DNA of 64,000 nt from Muraenolepis orangiensis (Eukaryota; Chordata; Actinopteri; Gadiformes; Muraenolepididae): NCBI GenBank assembly GCA_027704905.1, contig CM051001.1, positions 26,445,737-26,509,736 of the forward strand, given 5' to 3'. The notes under the pieces were generated by a model. That model saw only the letters and a program-made list of their open reading frames with translations. It had not been told where the DNA came from and ran no database searches. Below, piece by piece: positions 24,366-36,955 of the stretch; the first letter of the stretch is position 1; the number at the start of each line of letters is the position of its first letter. The position numbers and the translations under genes were made by a program.

Positions 24366-24530
24366 GGTACTGTCCTCACTGAGAAAGAGGAGGGAGAGGA
24401 GGTGAGAAGGAGGAGGAGGAGGATAAGGAGGAAGGAGAGGTGGAGGGAGAGGAGGAGAAGGAGGTGGAGGAGGAGAGGCGGGAGAGGCAGGAGAGGAGGA
24501 GGAGGAGGAGAAGTGACATGGTGTCTCCCA
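24277..24530. repeat. (CA)n and AG-rich tract
   Basis: (CA)n at 24277-24363, then gaggaggaggag low-complexity to about 24520. 24560-25020 has no recognised feature. Confidence 0.95.
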
Positions 24531-25020
24531 TGGGGCTGTGGGCTGAACATAATGTCATCTCTAATTACTTCCGAGATCCATCTCCCCCCTCTCCCCCTCC
24601 CCTCCTCCCCCTCCTCCCGGGAGCAGGACTCATAGAGAAACAGACCCGTGGTGAAACAAACACGATTCTAAACGTGATTTACAGCAATTGCTCTCAAGGA
24701 GGTGACAAGTTGATTTCTCACCGGCTTTTCAGTGTAAACACTGTTATTATTATATTTTATATATCCAACACATACAGGAGGGGAATATAAATATACTACT
24801 ACTTCTCATACTACTTATACCACTATTACCACTACTATCTACTAGCTGTCAATCCAAGAGAAACGTTGTTACATGCAGGTGAGTGCCACCTGGCCGCTCC
24901 AACGAGAACAGAACTCAAACCAAACCAACCTCCCAGTCTGGAGACCAAGGGCATCTCACTACAGATTATCTTGCTCAACATCTGCATATGATAACACATT
25001 TCTGTTTAATTAAAGTCGTT

Positions 25021-25021
<1 letters not shown>

Positions 25022-25102
<81 letters not shown>

Positions 25103-25118
25103 ACACGCACACACACAC

Positions 25119-25154
<36 letters not shown>

Positions 25155-25158
25155 ACTG
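25022..25158. repeat. (CA)n microsatellite
   Basis: CA dinucleotides with gcaacacgc interruptions. Confidence 0.98.
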
Positions 25159-25299
25159 AAACTCCATCACAGAGCAGAATGAAAAGGCTTTGCAGTAATT
25201 AATTAATTATAAATTTCACCAATTTAATTAGTTGCTGCTGTTTCATGAATGCGTTTCTTTAATTGACTGCATTATGTTTTCTTACTGAAGACCTTTAGG

Positions 25300-26228
25300 A
25301 AGTGGCTTATGATGTCACATCCTCCTTATGATGTCACATCCTCCTCCTTACGTCACATCCTCCTTATGAAGTCACATCCTCATTATAATGTCACATCCTA
25401 CTTCTTATGTCACATCCTACTTCTTATGTCACATCCTCCTTATGATGTCACATCCTCCTCATGATGTCACATCCTCCATATGATGTCACATCCTCCTCCT
25501 TACGTCACATCCTCCCCCTTACGTCACATCCTCATTATAATGTCACATCTTCCTCCTAAGTCACATCCTCCTTATGAAGTCACATCCTCATTATAATGTC
25601 ACATCCTCCTTATGATGTCACATCCTCCTCCTTACATCACATCCTCCTCCTTACGTCACATCCTCCTCCTTACGTCACATCCTCCTTATGAAGTCACGTC
25701 CTCATTATGATGTAACATCTTCCTTATGTCACATCCTCATTATGAAGTCACGTCCTCATTATGATGTCACATCCTCCTTATCATATCACATCCTCCTCCT
25801 TACGTCAAATCCTCCTTATGATGTCACATCCTCCTTATGATGTCACATCCTCCTTATGAAGTCACATCAGCATTATGATGTCACATCCTCCTTTTGATGT
25901 CACGTCCTCATTATGATGTCACATCCTCCTCATGATGTCACATGCTCCTTATGATGTCACATTCTTCACCTTATGTCACATCCTCGTTATGATGTCACAT
26001 CCTCATTATAATTTCACATCCTACTCATGATGTCACATGATGTCACATCCTTCTCCTCATGTCACATCCTCATTATGATTTCACATCCTTATCCTTATGT
26101 AGCATCCTCCTCGTGAGGTCACATCCTCCTCATGATGTCACATCCTCCTCATGATGTGACATCTTCCTTATGATGTCACATCCTCCTCATGATGTCACAT
26201 CCTCCTTATGATGTCACATCCTCCTCCA
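25300..26228. repeat. Minisatellite, about 19-22-bp unit (tgatgtcacatcctcctta)
   Basis: About 45 copies of tgatgtcacatcctcctta with variants ttacgtcacatcctcc. Many copies contain TGATGTCA or TACGTCA, resembling ATF/CRE half-sites. Confidence 0.93.
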
Positions 26229-26286
26229 ACTTGACTCCAGATCACCTGTCCCACCCTCAACACCTTGGCCTGTCTCCTGGTTTTTA

Positions 26287-26530
26287 GTAGTAGTACAGTC
26301 TGTACTTCTAGAACAACGGTCTGTACTTCTAGAACAACGGTCTGTACTTCTAGAACAACGGTCTGTACTTCTAGAACAACGGTCTGTACTTCTAGAACAA
26401 CGGCCTGTACTTCTAGAACAACGGCCTGTACTTCTAGAACAGCGGTCTGTACTTCTAGAACAACGGTCTGTACTTCTAGAACAACGGCCTGTACTTCTAG
26501 AACAACGGTCTGTCCTTCTAGAACATTGTT
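26287..26530. repeat. 21-bp minisatellite
   Basis: Eleven copies of a unit containing ggtctgtacttctagaacaa. 26530-27130 shows nothing recognisable. Confidence 0.95.
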
Positions 26531-27130
26531 CTGAAGTGTGAATCAGGATATTGACTCTGATGTTGATCAGAACCAACAGAACCCAGCAGGGTGGTGGCAG
26601 AACCACCTCCAGTGCCCAGAGGAGGAAACTCTCTTGTTTCTAACAGACAGACACCGGCCAAGCCTCTCCGCCCCCCTGCGGTGAGAAGCCCCCCCGTGGT
26701 GAACAAAAGCACTTCCAAGGAGTTGGGGGGCCAGCAGGAGCCAGGATGATAACGTCCTCATTCAGTTCACCTTCTCAGCTTCAGGTGAAGTTAGCCGCAC
26801 ATAGCTTCCTCAGGCCGGCATGGCCGTGGGAAAGTAACGGCTATTTCTCCCGAAGCCGCTTAATACTAAAACTCTTCCTTGTCTCCTTTGGGGAGTATAG
26901 CGGAGGAAGGCGTCCAGCGTTGGAATTCTGAACACTCTTCAAACACACGCAGGATAATAAATCTCTTTTACAGCCAGACTGATACCAGGCCTTCAGCGGA
27001 GGGCAGAGGAACACTTTATCAGACAGAAGAACACCCGGCGTCTCCAGAGTGAGACATAAATCCTGGACACACAATGAGGTCGGGACAAAGGACCGGAGAC
27101 AGACCCCACCTCCACGGGACGCTACAGGAA

Positions 27131-27137
<7 letters not shown>

Positions 27138-27190
<53 letters not shown>

Positions 27191-27205
27191 ATAGACACAC
27201 ACACA
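27138..27205. repeat. (CA)n microsatellite
   Basis: CA dinucleotides, then a short acacatagacac variant. Confidence 0.97.
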
Positions 27206-27659
27206 GGCTTCTCGTCGTCTCAGACTAGCGTCCAAAAAAAGGTTCAGGGGGAATCAGGTAGGCAGGTAGACCGGCAGACGGGGAAGACACAACACCAGGC
27301 TAACAGGCTAGCAGGCTAACTGAGAACAAAGAGTCGTTGGTCAATAGTGGTACAATCCAAACAAACAGAGGTTGGCTTTAATTTGGTGTCCAAAATGCAA
27401 GAAATGCAAGAAAAAATTAGTAATGAGGCAATCCAAGATAACAAAAAGTCTTTATGGGTTTTAGGGGTTATGTCGCGATCGCCAACATTGTGTGTGTGGC
27501 TTTTTTTCAGCTGCAAATGATATTGTCGTGAATCTGTCGGAATCAGAATTCCTATATTTGTCACCCTTACATATTAAACGGACTTACATCATAAAAATAT
27601 CTATGCACACGTTATTATTAACAATAATAATAATACACATTTTTTATTTTTATTTTTAT

Positions 27660-27756
27660 ATATAAAAAAACACCTGATGGGTCACATCAAGAGGATTGTG
27701 AAATCATCTCGCGACCCCCCCTCGGGGTCCCGCGACCCCCACTTTGGGAACCCCTG
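27660..27756. mobile_element. hAT end fragment
   Basis: Ends with ctttgggaacccctg, close to the 15-bp terminus of the complete hAT elements in this window. No partner terminus or target duplication is found upstream, so it is truncated. Confidence 0.55.
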
Positions 27757-27764
27757 ACTTAGTG

Positions 27765-29172
27765 TTCCCTTGCTGGCGGGTAGTGCCCCCTGCTGGCGGG
27801 TAGTGCACCCCCTGCTGGCGGGTAGTGCGCCCTGTTGGCGGGTAGTGCACCCCTGCTGGTGGGTAGTGTGCCCCTGCTGGTGGGTAGTGACCCCCTACTA
27901 GCGGGTAGTGACCCCCTGCTGGCGGGTAGTGCGCCCTGTTGGCGGGTAGTGCACCCCTGCTGGTGGGTAGTGACCCCCTACTGGCGGGTAGTGACCCCCT
28001 GCTGGTGGGTAGTGTGCCCCTGTTGGCGGGTAGTGACCCCCTGCTGGTGGGTAGTGACCCCTGCTGGTGGGTAGTGTGCCCCTGCTGGTGGGTAGTGACC
28101 CCCTGCTGGTGGGTAGTGACCCCCTGCTGGTGGGTAGTGTGCCCCTGCTGGTGGGTAGTGACCCCCTGCTGGCGGGTAGTGCCCCCTGCTGGCGGGTAAT
28201 GCGCCCCAGGTGGCGGGTAGTTCCCCCTGCTCGCAGGTAGTGCGCCCTGCTAGCGGGAAGTGCCCCCTGTTGGCGGGTAGTGACCCCCTGCTGGTGGGTA
28301 GTGACCCCCTGCTGGTGGGTAGTGTGCCCCTGCTGGTGGGTAGTGACCCCCTGCTGGTGGGTAGTGACCCCCTGCTGGTGGGTAGTGTGCCCCTGTTGGC
28401 GGGTAGTGACCCCCTGCTGGTGGGTAGTGACCCCCTGCTGGTGGGTAGTGTGCCCCTGCTGGTGGGTAGTGACCCCCTGCTGGTGGGTAGTGACCCCCTG
28501 CTGGTGGGTAGTGTGCCCCTGCTGGTGGGTAGTGACCCCCTGCTGGTGGGTAGTGTGCCCCTGCTGGTGGGTAGTGACCCCTGCTGGTGGGTAGTGACCC
28601 CCTGCTGGTGGGTAGTGTGCCCCTGCTGGTGGGTAGTGACCCCCTGCTGGTGGGTAGTGTGCCCCTGCTGGTGGGTAGTGACCCCCTGCTGGCGGGTAGT
28701 GCCCCCTGCTGGCGGGTAATGCGCCCCAGGTGGCGGGTAGTTCCCCCTGCTCGCAGGTAGTGCGCCCTGCTAGCGGGAAGTGCCCCTGTTGGCGGGTAGT
28801 GCCCCCTGCTGGCGGGTAGTGACCCCTGCTGGCGGGTAGTGACCCCCTGCTGGCGGGTAGTGCGCCCCCTGCTGGCGGGTAGTGACCCCCTGCTGGCGGG
28901 TAGTGCGCCTCCTGCTGGCGGGTAGTGACCCCCTGCTGGCGGGTAGTGCCCCCTGCTGGCAGGTAGTGCGCCCTGCTTGCTGGCGGATAGTGCCCTCTGC
29001 TGGTGGGTAGTGTGCCCCTTCTGCCGGGTAGTGCCCCCTACTGGCGGGTAGTGCCCCCCTGCGGGAAATGCCCCCTGCTGGCGGATAGTGCCCCCTGCTG
29101 GTGGGTAGTGTGCCCCCTGCTGGCAGGTAGTGCGCCCCCTGCTGGTGGGTGATGACCCTGCTGGCGGGTACC
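27765..29172. repeat. About 21-23-bp minisatellite with CTCF-like cores
   Basis: About 60 copies of units such as gggtagtgaccccctgctgg. A variant block (caggtggcgggtagttcccc) at about 28207 recurs at about 28727, so a block of about 520 bp was duplicated. Confidence 0.95.
27783..29146 (-). promoter_or_regulatory. Array of CTCF-consensus-like motifs
   Basis: Reading the - strand, CCAGCAGGGGGCAC or CCAGCAGGGGGCGC (consensus CCASYAGRKGGCRS) occurs about eleven times without mismatch. The first is at 27796-27783; others are near 28176, 28696, 28799, 28863, 28946, 28991, 29031, 29089, 29110 and 29132. Many more copies differ by one base (GGGGGTCAC). The match is to a known vertebrate motif; occupancy is inference. 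Confidence 0.45.
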
Positions 29173-29447
29173 AATATTAACTATTGAACAGATTAATAAA
29201 TAATAGTTTATTGAAGAACCTGTGCTGGTTTCTGAGTGTGTTCTGTGTGAAGTAGTTTATATAATATAATACACTTTAATACCTGGTTAATAAGTCGTAC
29301 ACATTATTAATATGAGCATGACTTATCCTGCAGCGCTGCTCTCTGCTCCTCTGGAGGGTTTTGGGGAAACTGATCAGATGGTGATGTTGATCATTATCTC
29401 TGCTGGATGATCTGGTGCTGAGAATGGATATGATGTGGTTGTTTATG

Positions 29448-29573
<126 letters not shown>

Positions 29574-29874
29574 GCTGACCCGGACTTCCTTCTGGTTACT
29601 AATGAGAATATTTCTAGAAGTGGTACTTCTCATAACAACAATGATAATAATATTAAAAAATAATATGTGTGTAATTCAGACCAGAACGTTGTTCAGACAG
29701 GCAATCGTCTGCTCCGTTCCTTCCTGAAGGTTCTAAAGTCGGCCGGTTCTACAGGAGATATTTCAGGGTTTAATTTCTCTACCAACGCTTTGACGTCTCA
29801 AAGCTCCTGCAAGGGCTTCTGGGTAATCCCCTTGTTAGCCCAAATCTTCTAGAAAACGCTCTACCCAAGAAGTA

Positions 29875-30248
29875 CTAAACAACCTCCCTACTAAACAGTC
29901 CCTCAGTACTAAACAGTCCCTCAGTACAAAACAGTCCCTCAGTACTAAACAGTCCCTCAGTACTAAACAACAGCCTCCCTGCTAAACAATCCCTCAGTTC
30001 TAAACAGTCCCTCAGTACTAAACAGTTCCTCAGTACTAAACAGTCCCTCAGTACTAAACAACAGCCTCCCTACTAAACAGTCCCTCAGTTCTAAACAGTC
30101 TCTCAGTACTAAACAGTCCCTCAGTACTAAACAGTCGCTCAGTACTAAACAGTCCCTCAGTACAAAACAGTCCCTCAGTACTAAACAACAGCCTCCCTAC
30201 TAAACAGTCCCTCAGTTCTAAACAGTCCTCAGTTCTAAACAGTCCAAC
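29875..30248. repeat. 18-bp minisatellite (actaaacagtccctcagt)
   Basis: About 19 copies with occasional caacagcctccct insertions. Confidence 0.95.
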
Positions 30249-30329
30249 AACCACAGTATCTCCAGACTCAGCTCCCACAACACAAACGTCTCCTTGTTTA
30301 TCTTCATCATCTGAGAGGGTTGGAGAACA

Positions 30330-30708
30330 TTAGGAGAGGAGCAAAGAGAGGAGCAGAGAGAGGAGCAGAGAGAGGAGCAGAGAGAGGGAGGAGCAGAAGG
30401 AGGAGCAGAGAGAGGAGCAGAGAGGAGCAGAGGGAGGAGCAGAGAGAGGAGCAGCGGGAGGAGCAGGGAAAGCAGCAGAGAGAGGAGCAGAGAGAGGAGC
30501 AGAGAGAGGAGCAGAGAGGAGCAGGGAAAGCAGCAGAGAGAGGAGCAGAGAGAGGAGCAGAGAGAGGAGCAAAGAGGAGCAGAGGGAAGAGCAGAGAGAG
30601 GAGCAGAGAGAGGAGCAGAGAGAGGAGCAGAGGGAGGAGCAGAGGGAGGAGGAGCAGAGAGAGGGAGGAGCAGAAGGAGGAGCAGAGAGGGGAGGAGTTG
30701 GAGGAAGC
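30330..30708. repeat. AG-rich 12-bp repeat (agagagaggagc)
   Basis: Tandem agagagaggagcagag. The open frames are artefacts. Confidence 0.95.
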
Positions 30709-30738
30709 AAATGTGTTTGAGGAGACTACAGATATTCA

Positions 30739-30840
30739 CACAGGAGAACCAGTTTGTATTAACTCTAACATCAACTGAAAGCTGCATGTCTTCATGCTGC
30801 TTTCAGTTGATGTTAACGTTAATACAAACTGGTTCTCTTC
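30739..30840. repeat. Near-perfect inverted repeat (foldback)
   Basis: Left arm ggagaaccagtttgtatta plus catcaactgaaagc, and right arm gctttcagttgatgtta plus taatacaaactggttctc. The arms are about 40 bp with a short mismatch and a loop of about 14 nt (tgcatgtcttcatg). Confidence 0.9.
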
Positions 30841-31589
30841 TCTCGAGGGAGGAGAGAGGGTACTATCCTCTCTCCTCCATCATATCCTCTGACAGAAGAG
30901 GAGAGAGATGAGAGGAAAGGAGAAGAGGAGATATGAGAGGAGAGGAGAAGAGGAGAGGAGAAGAGAAGAGGAGAAGAGGAGAGAGGAGAAGAGGAGAATG
31001 GAGTATCACCATCTCCTCTGACAGGGCAGGGGACTGCAGGCTGAACTGAGAACATGACGCTGGTGTTGATGTTTTATTCACTATGGTGGCTGGCAGCTCT
31101 GAGTATTCAGACAGACGGAGAGGAGAGAGGAGCGAGGAGAAGAGGAGAGAGGAGAGAGTAGAAGAAAAGATAGGAGAAGAGGAGAGGAGGAGAGAGGACA
31201 GAGGGGAGAGGACAGATGAGACAGGAGAAGAGGAGAGAGGAGAAGAGAGGAGAGGGGAGAGAAGAGAGGGTAGAGGAGAACAGGAGAGAGAGGGAGAGAT
31301 GAGAGAGGAGAACATGAGTCTCCTAAGAGAGGAGAGAGGAGAACAGGGAAGAGGAGGGGAGAGGAGAGAGGACAGGGGACACAGGAGACTTCTAACTCCT
31401 AGCTGCTCACTCCTAACTCCTAGCTGCTAACTCCTAACTCCTAACTCCTAACTGCTCACTCCCAACTCCTAGCTGCTCACTCATAACTCCTAGCTGCTCA
31501 CTCCTAACTCCTAGCCAAACTTTGGTTCTGGTTTTCAAGTATCAGAGTGGATGCTACGTTTATCTAGCGGTTTGTTATGTTCTCTAGAA

Positions 31590-32126
31590 CAGGGGTTCCC
31601 AACCACCGGGCCGTGGAGGTGTTACTGCCGGGCCGCGAAACAGCTGTGTGTTTATCATCATATTTGACTCAAATAATTTGAGTATAGGTGAACGGCGGGC
31701 GGTATAATCTATATATAGAGATTATATATATAGTATAATCTATATATATAGATTATATAGCGGTATATATGGGCGGTATAATCTATATATAGAGATTATA
31801 TATATAGTATAATCTATATATATAGATTATATAGCGGTATATATGGGCGGTATAATCTATATAGACTAAATATATATCGGCGGCATAACGAGAGACTTTC
31901 AGTTGCACGCGCTACTAAACAGACTCGTTCGCGGCTCGTTCGCGGCGGTCGCGAACGAGCTGGCTCAAAGAGTCGGCTCTTTTAAGTGAACGGCGGGTGC
32001 TCCGTCGTACATGCGCATTTTTTTACGGGTGCTCCGCGTACATGCACGGAGCGCATGACAACCGATCCGCGAGATCTTTTTCATGTATCTGTCGGTCCGT
32101 GGCACAAAAAAGGTTGGGAACCCCTG
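31590..32126. mobile_element. Non-autonomous hAT element, 537 bp
   Basis: Perfect 15-bp terminal inverted repeats (caggggttcccaacc) and a perfect 8-bp target duplication ctctagaa (31582-31589 and 32127-32134). The interior has a tandem duplication of an AT-rich unit (ggcggtataatctatatata) and no coding region. The paralogous segment at about 33808-33815 shows the empty site. Confidence 0.93.
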
Positions 32127-33009
32127 CTCTAGAAGAGCCGCTCAGCCAATTAGTCAACTATCTCTCCGTAGACTAGAACGACACAGCAGAAATCTGTTTA
32201 AATAGATAGAAGAATGGGAGCATCCTGATTGGGTTAGTCATATGCAAATTAGGCTAATCAAGCTAACTGCGTAGGGTTTTGCTAAATGTCTGCGGCCGGC
32301 CATCTTGGTTGGACGAGGCAGCGGCATCACCGCGGGGAACCGCTAAGCTAACACCCCGTCTACGATGCTAAACCTAGCGCTACAAGATCCAGCTAGCATC
32401 CTGTAGCCTCTAGCGCCCTTCACAGCTACAGGATGTTTTAAACGGTTGGTAGGTCCCAGACTAGTGAGCTCACTGGACCACATCCCTGGAGGTCCTGACC
32501 TCTGGTTACCGACCAGGGGTCAGTGCTCCTCCTCTGACTCCTCTCCTCCTCCTCCAGACAGGAGATGTACTAGATTAAACCTCTCTCTCTCTCTCTCTCT
32601 CTCAGATGGAGAGGAGAGGAGCGAGGAGAAGAGGAGAGAGTAGAGAGTAGAAGACAAGATAGGAGAAGAGAAGAGGAGAGGAGGAGAGAGGACAGAGGAG
32701 AGAGGACAGGTGACACAGTAGAGGAGGAGAAGGAGAGAGGGGAAGAGAGGAGAGGGGGAGAAGAGAGAGGGTAGAGGAGAACAGGAGAGAGAGGGAGAGA
32801 TGAGAGAGGAGAACATGAGAGTCTCCTAAGAGGGGAGAGAGGAGAACAGGGGAGAGGAGGGGAGAGGAAAGAGGACAGGGGACACAGGAGAGGAGGAGAG
32901 ATACTTCATTACTTTGTGTTCACACAATATAAGAAGCCGTCCGGCAAGGAAGCAGAGCATTTAAACTGATGTTCTTCTGTTGACATTCAGGAACATTCAG
33001 AGCGATTCT

Positions 33010-33110
33010 GGTTCCTAAAATATCTGCTCTGTTCTGCATACTAGAGAGAGGGGAGAGAGGGGGAGGGGAGAGGGGGAGGGTGGAGAGTAGGGCGGTTTAT
33101 ATTATTATTA
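33010..33110. repeat. AG-rich low-complexity tract
   Basis: gagaggggagagagggggag followed by AT-rich sequence. Otherwise 32900-33220 is unrecognised. Confidence 0.8.
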
Positions 33111-34323
33111 TAATATTATTATATTATGTTTCATCAGGGAAACGTCATATACATATTTTAATTACCTCTTGGCTTGAGAGGAGAAGCTGGGTTTAAATGT
33201 CTGAATATAGAACTAGTGTCACATCCTCCTCCACTAACTCCAAACTCCTAGCTGCTAACTTATTACTCCTAGCTGCTAACTCCTAGCTGCTAGCTCCTTG
33301 GTTGTGATGGTCTCTACTCGTTAATGTTGTTAGTTTATAACTAACTTCTAACTTCTAGCTGCGAACTTCTAACTCCAAGCTGCTAACTTATTACTCCTAG
33401 CAGCTAACTCCTAGCTGCTAACGCCTAGCTGCTAACTTCTTACTCCTAGCTGCTAACTCCTAGCTGCTAGCTCCTTGGTTGTGATGGTCTCTACTCGTTG
33501 ATGTTGTTAGTTTATAACTAACTTCTAACTTCTAGCTGCTAACTTCTAACTCCAAGCTGCTAACTTATTACTCCTAGCTGCTAACTCCTAGCTGCTCACT
33601 CCAAACTCCTAGCTGCTCACTCTTAACTCCAAGCTGCTAACTTCTAACTCCTAGCTGCTCACTCCTAACTCCTAGCTGCTAACTTCTAACTCCTAGCTGC
33701 TCACCTCTAACTCCTAGCTGCTCACTCCCAACTCCTAGTCAAACTTTGGTTCTGGTTTTCAAGTATCAGAGTGGATGCTACGTTTATCTAGCGGTTTGTT
33801 ATGTTCTCTGGAAGAGCCGCTCAGTCAATTAGCCCGGCGCTATCTCTCCGTAGACTAGAACGACCCGGCAGAAATCCATTTAAATAGATAGAAGAAGGGG
33901 AGCATCCTGATTGGGTTAGTCATATGCTAATTAGGCTAATCAAGCTAACTGCGTAGGAGGGTTTTGCTAAACGTCCACGGCCGGCCATCTTGTTAGGACG
34001 AGGCAACAGCATCACCACAGGGAACCGCTAAGCTAATACTCCGCCGACGATGCTAAACCTAGCGCTACAAGATCCAGCTAGCATCCTGTAGCCTCTAGCG
34101 CCCTTCACAGCTACAGGATGTATGGTTGGTCCCAGACTAGTGAGCTCACTGGACCACATCCCTGGAGGTCCTGACCTCTGGCTACTTCAGTGGTCCCTCT
34201 GGACCTCCCCTCTCCTCCTCTGACTCCTCTCCTCCTCCTCCAGACAGGAGATGTACTAGATTAATCCTCTCTCTCTCTCCACAAGATTAATCAATTAAAT
34301 ACTGCAAAATGTAAATATATGGA

Positions 34324-34444
<121 letters not shown>

Positions 34445-34872
34445 GGTATCCTCGTGTTATCATGACGATTCACAGAAAATTCCAAACTAACCAGAAATAA
34501 TCACTTCCTGCTCATCATCTGTCAATAGACCACGCCCCTCCCATCAGTGACTACATGAATATTAAAAAGAAAAAAGGAGGTCAAAACAATCAAAGGAGGC
34601 TGAATGAGGCTGGATGAGGCTGAAGGAGGCTGAAGGAGGCTGAACAGACCACAGACCAGCAGGACCTGAAATGAAAACATGACCTCCACAATGAGACATG
34701 AGCCTTTATACTGGGCTAAACCAAATGACACACCAGGGGGGGAACACAAACTACCCCCCCATGAGCCACATGAGATGAACCGACCCAATCAGTCAAACTA
34801 ATCACCTGTCTTTAAACCAGCTGTGACTGACCGGGTTAAAGAGGGAGAGGGGGCGGGGTTAAGTGGTGTGGT

Positions 34873-34875
<3 letters not shown>

Positions 34876-34921
<46 letters not shown>

Positions 34922-35094
34922 TACATTACATTACAGTCATTTAGCAGACGCTTTTATAGACAGAGCATCTGAAGGGAAGGTCAGAAGTGATGGAATTTGG
35001 AAGGAGAGAAGTAAAGACTTCTGTTTCTCCATAACCTCCTTTCTCCTCTCTGTCGGCACTCGGGAGAGAGAGATAGAGAGACAGGGAGAGAGAC

Positions 35095-35171
<77 letters not shown>

Positions 35172-35180
35172 GAGAGATAC
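34876..35180. repeat. (TA)n, SINE-like tail and (GA)n
   Basis: (TA)n at 34876-34919. Then cagtcatttagcagacgctt (34934-34953), a common fish SINE/LINE core also seen at 47456-47500. Then (GA)n at 35080-35178. 35180-35420 shows nothing recognisable. Confidence 0.85.
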
Positions 35181-35424
35181 AGTATGTATATACTGAATGT
35201 ACTGTATATACAGTAAATCAAGACCCAGGCTTATTTAATTAGTAGGATTTTCTTGCCAGTGAAACAAGAGTTTGTGAGGTTTTGATTTAAAGTTAAAAGT
35301 CAGCGGATACTTTACTGGACCGCAGAAATCCATCTGATTGGCTGAGAGATAACGAGAGGAGGTGCAAACCAGTTCTAACCAGTCTGAGTGGGATTATTAT
35401 GTTTGTACACAAATAACACACAGA

Positions 35425-35938
35425 ATATGGCCGACCTCCACCTCACCTCCACCTCCACCTCCACCTCACCTCCACCTCCACCTCCACCTCACCTCCCCTC
35501 CACCTCACCTCCCCTCCACCTCCGACTCACCCCCACCTCACCTCAACCTCACCTCCACCTCACCGCCACCTCACCTCACCTCACCTCCACCTCCACCTCA
35601 GCTTCACCTCCACCTCCACCTCAGCGTCACCTTACCTACACTCACCTCCACCTCTACCTCAGCTTCACCTCCACCTCCACCTCGACCTCACATCACCCTC
35701 ACCTCCACCTCATTTACCTCAGCTTCACCTCCACCTCCACCTCCCCTCCACCTCCCTTCCACCTCCTTCCACCTAACCACCACCTCACCTCCACCTCACC
35801 TCCCCTCCACTCCACCTCAACTCCACTCACCTCCACTTAACCTGCACTCACCTCCACCTCATCTCAACTCACTTCCCCCACCTCCAATTTACCTCCACCT
35901 GCACTCACCTCCGCCTCACCTCCACCTCACCTCAGCAG
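35425..35938. repeat. CT-rich minisatellite (cacctccacctcacctc)
   Basis: Low-complexity cctccacctcacctccac. The Pro/Thr/Ser/His-rich open frames are artefacts. Confidence 0.95.
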
Positions 35939-36465
<527 letters not shown>

Positions 36466-36691
36466 TTATTTCCAGGTTTACTATAATAATGAATTTAAAA
36501 AAGGTGGATAATAATTTAGCTTCATGAGTTAAGAGTTGAAACAGTGAATGATATAATGATTTATATTTAAGACTAATGATAAGTAATTAGTAGGTGATTA
36601 CATTGAAGTAACACTAATAGAATAATACTTGGAGAATGTTTTGTATGTGTATGTGTGTGACCTGAACAGTTCGAAGCCTCAGAATCTAGGC

Positions 36692-36955
36692 TCCCAGCCC
36701 CAGTCAGACTGATTAGAGTCTGGTTGAAGCAGCCTCACCTGGCCCCAGTCAGACTGATTAGAGTCTGGTTGAAGCAGCCTCACCTGGCCCCAGTCAGACT
36801 GATTAGAGTCTGGTTGAAGCAGCCTCACCTGACCCCAGTCAAACTGATTAGAGTCTGGTTGAAGCAGCCTCACCTGGCCCCAGTCAGACTGATTAGAGTC
36901 TAGTTGGAGCAGCCTCATCTGACCCCAGTCAGACTGATTAGAGTCTGGCTGAAGT
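36692..36955. repeat. 45-bp minisatellite
   Basis: Six copies of a unit containing cagactgattagagtctggt. 36465-36690 shows nothing recognisable. An isolated CTCF-like core is at 37222-37235. Confidence 0.95.

Larger units (their letters stand above)
31100..34285. repeat. Tandem segmental duplication of about 1.5 kb
   Basis: Copy A is 31100-32590 and copy B is 32600-34285. Each has an AG-rich block, an array of actcctagctgctaactcct and a unique core that starts aactttggttctggttttca and ends ttcacagctacaggatg. Copy A has a 537-bp hAT element in the core; copy B does not. Confidence 0.9.

Noticed and set aside
27835..28719. LLVGSDPLLVGS-type repeat protein
   Set aside because: Minisatellite translation that changes frame with unit-length variants.
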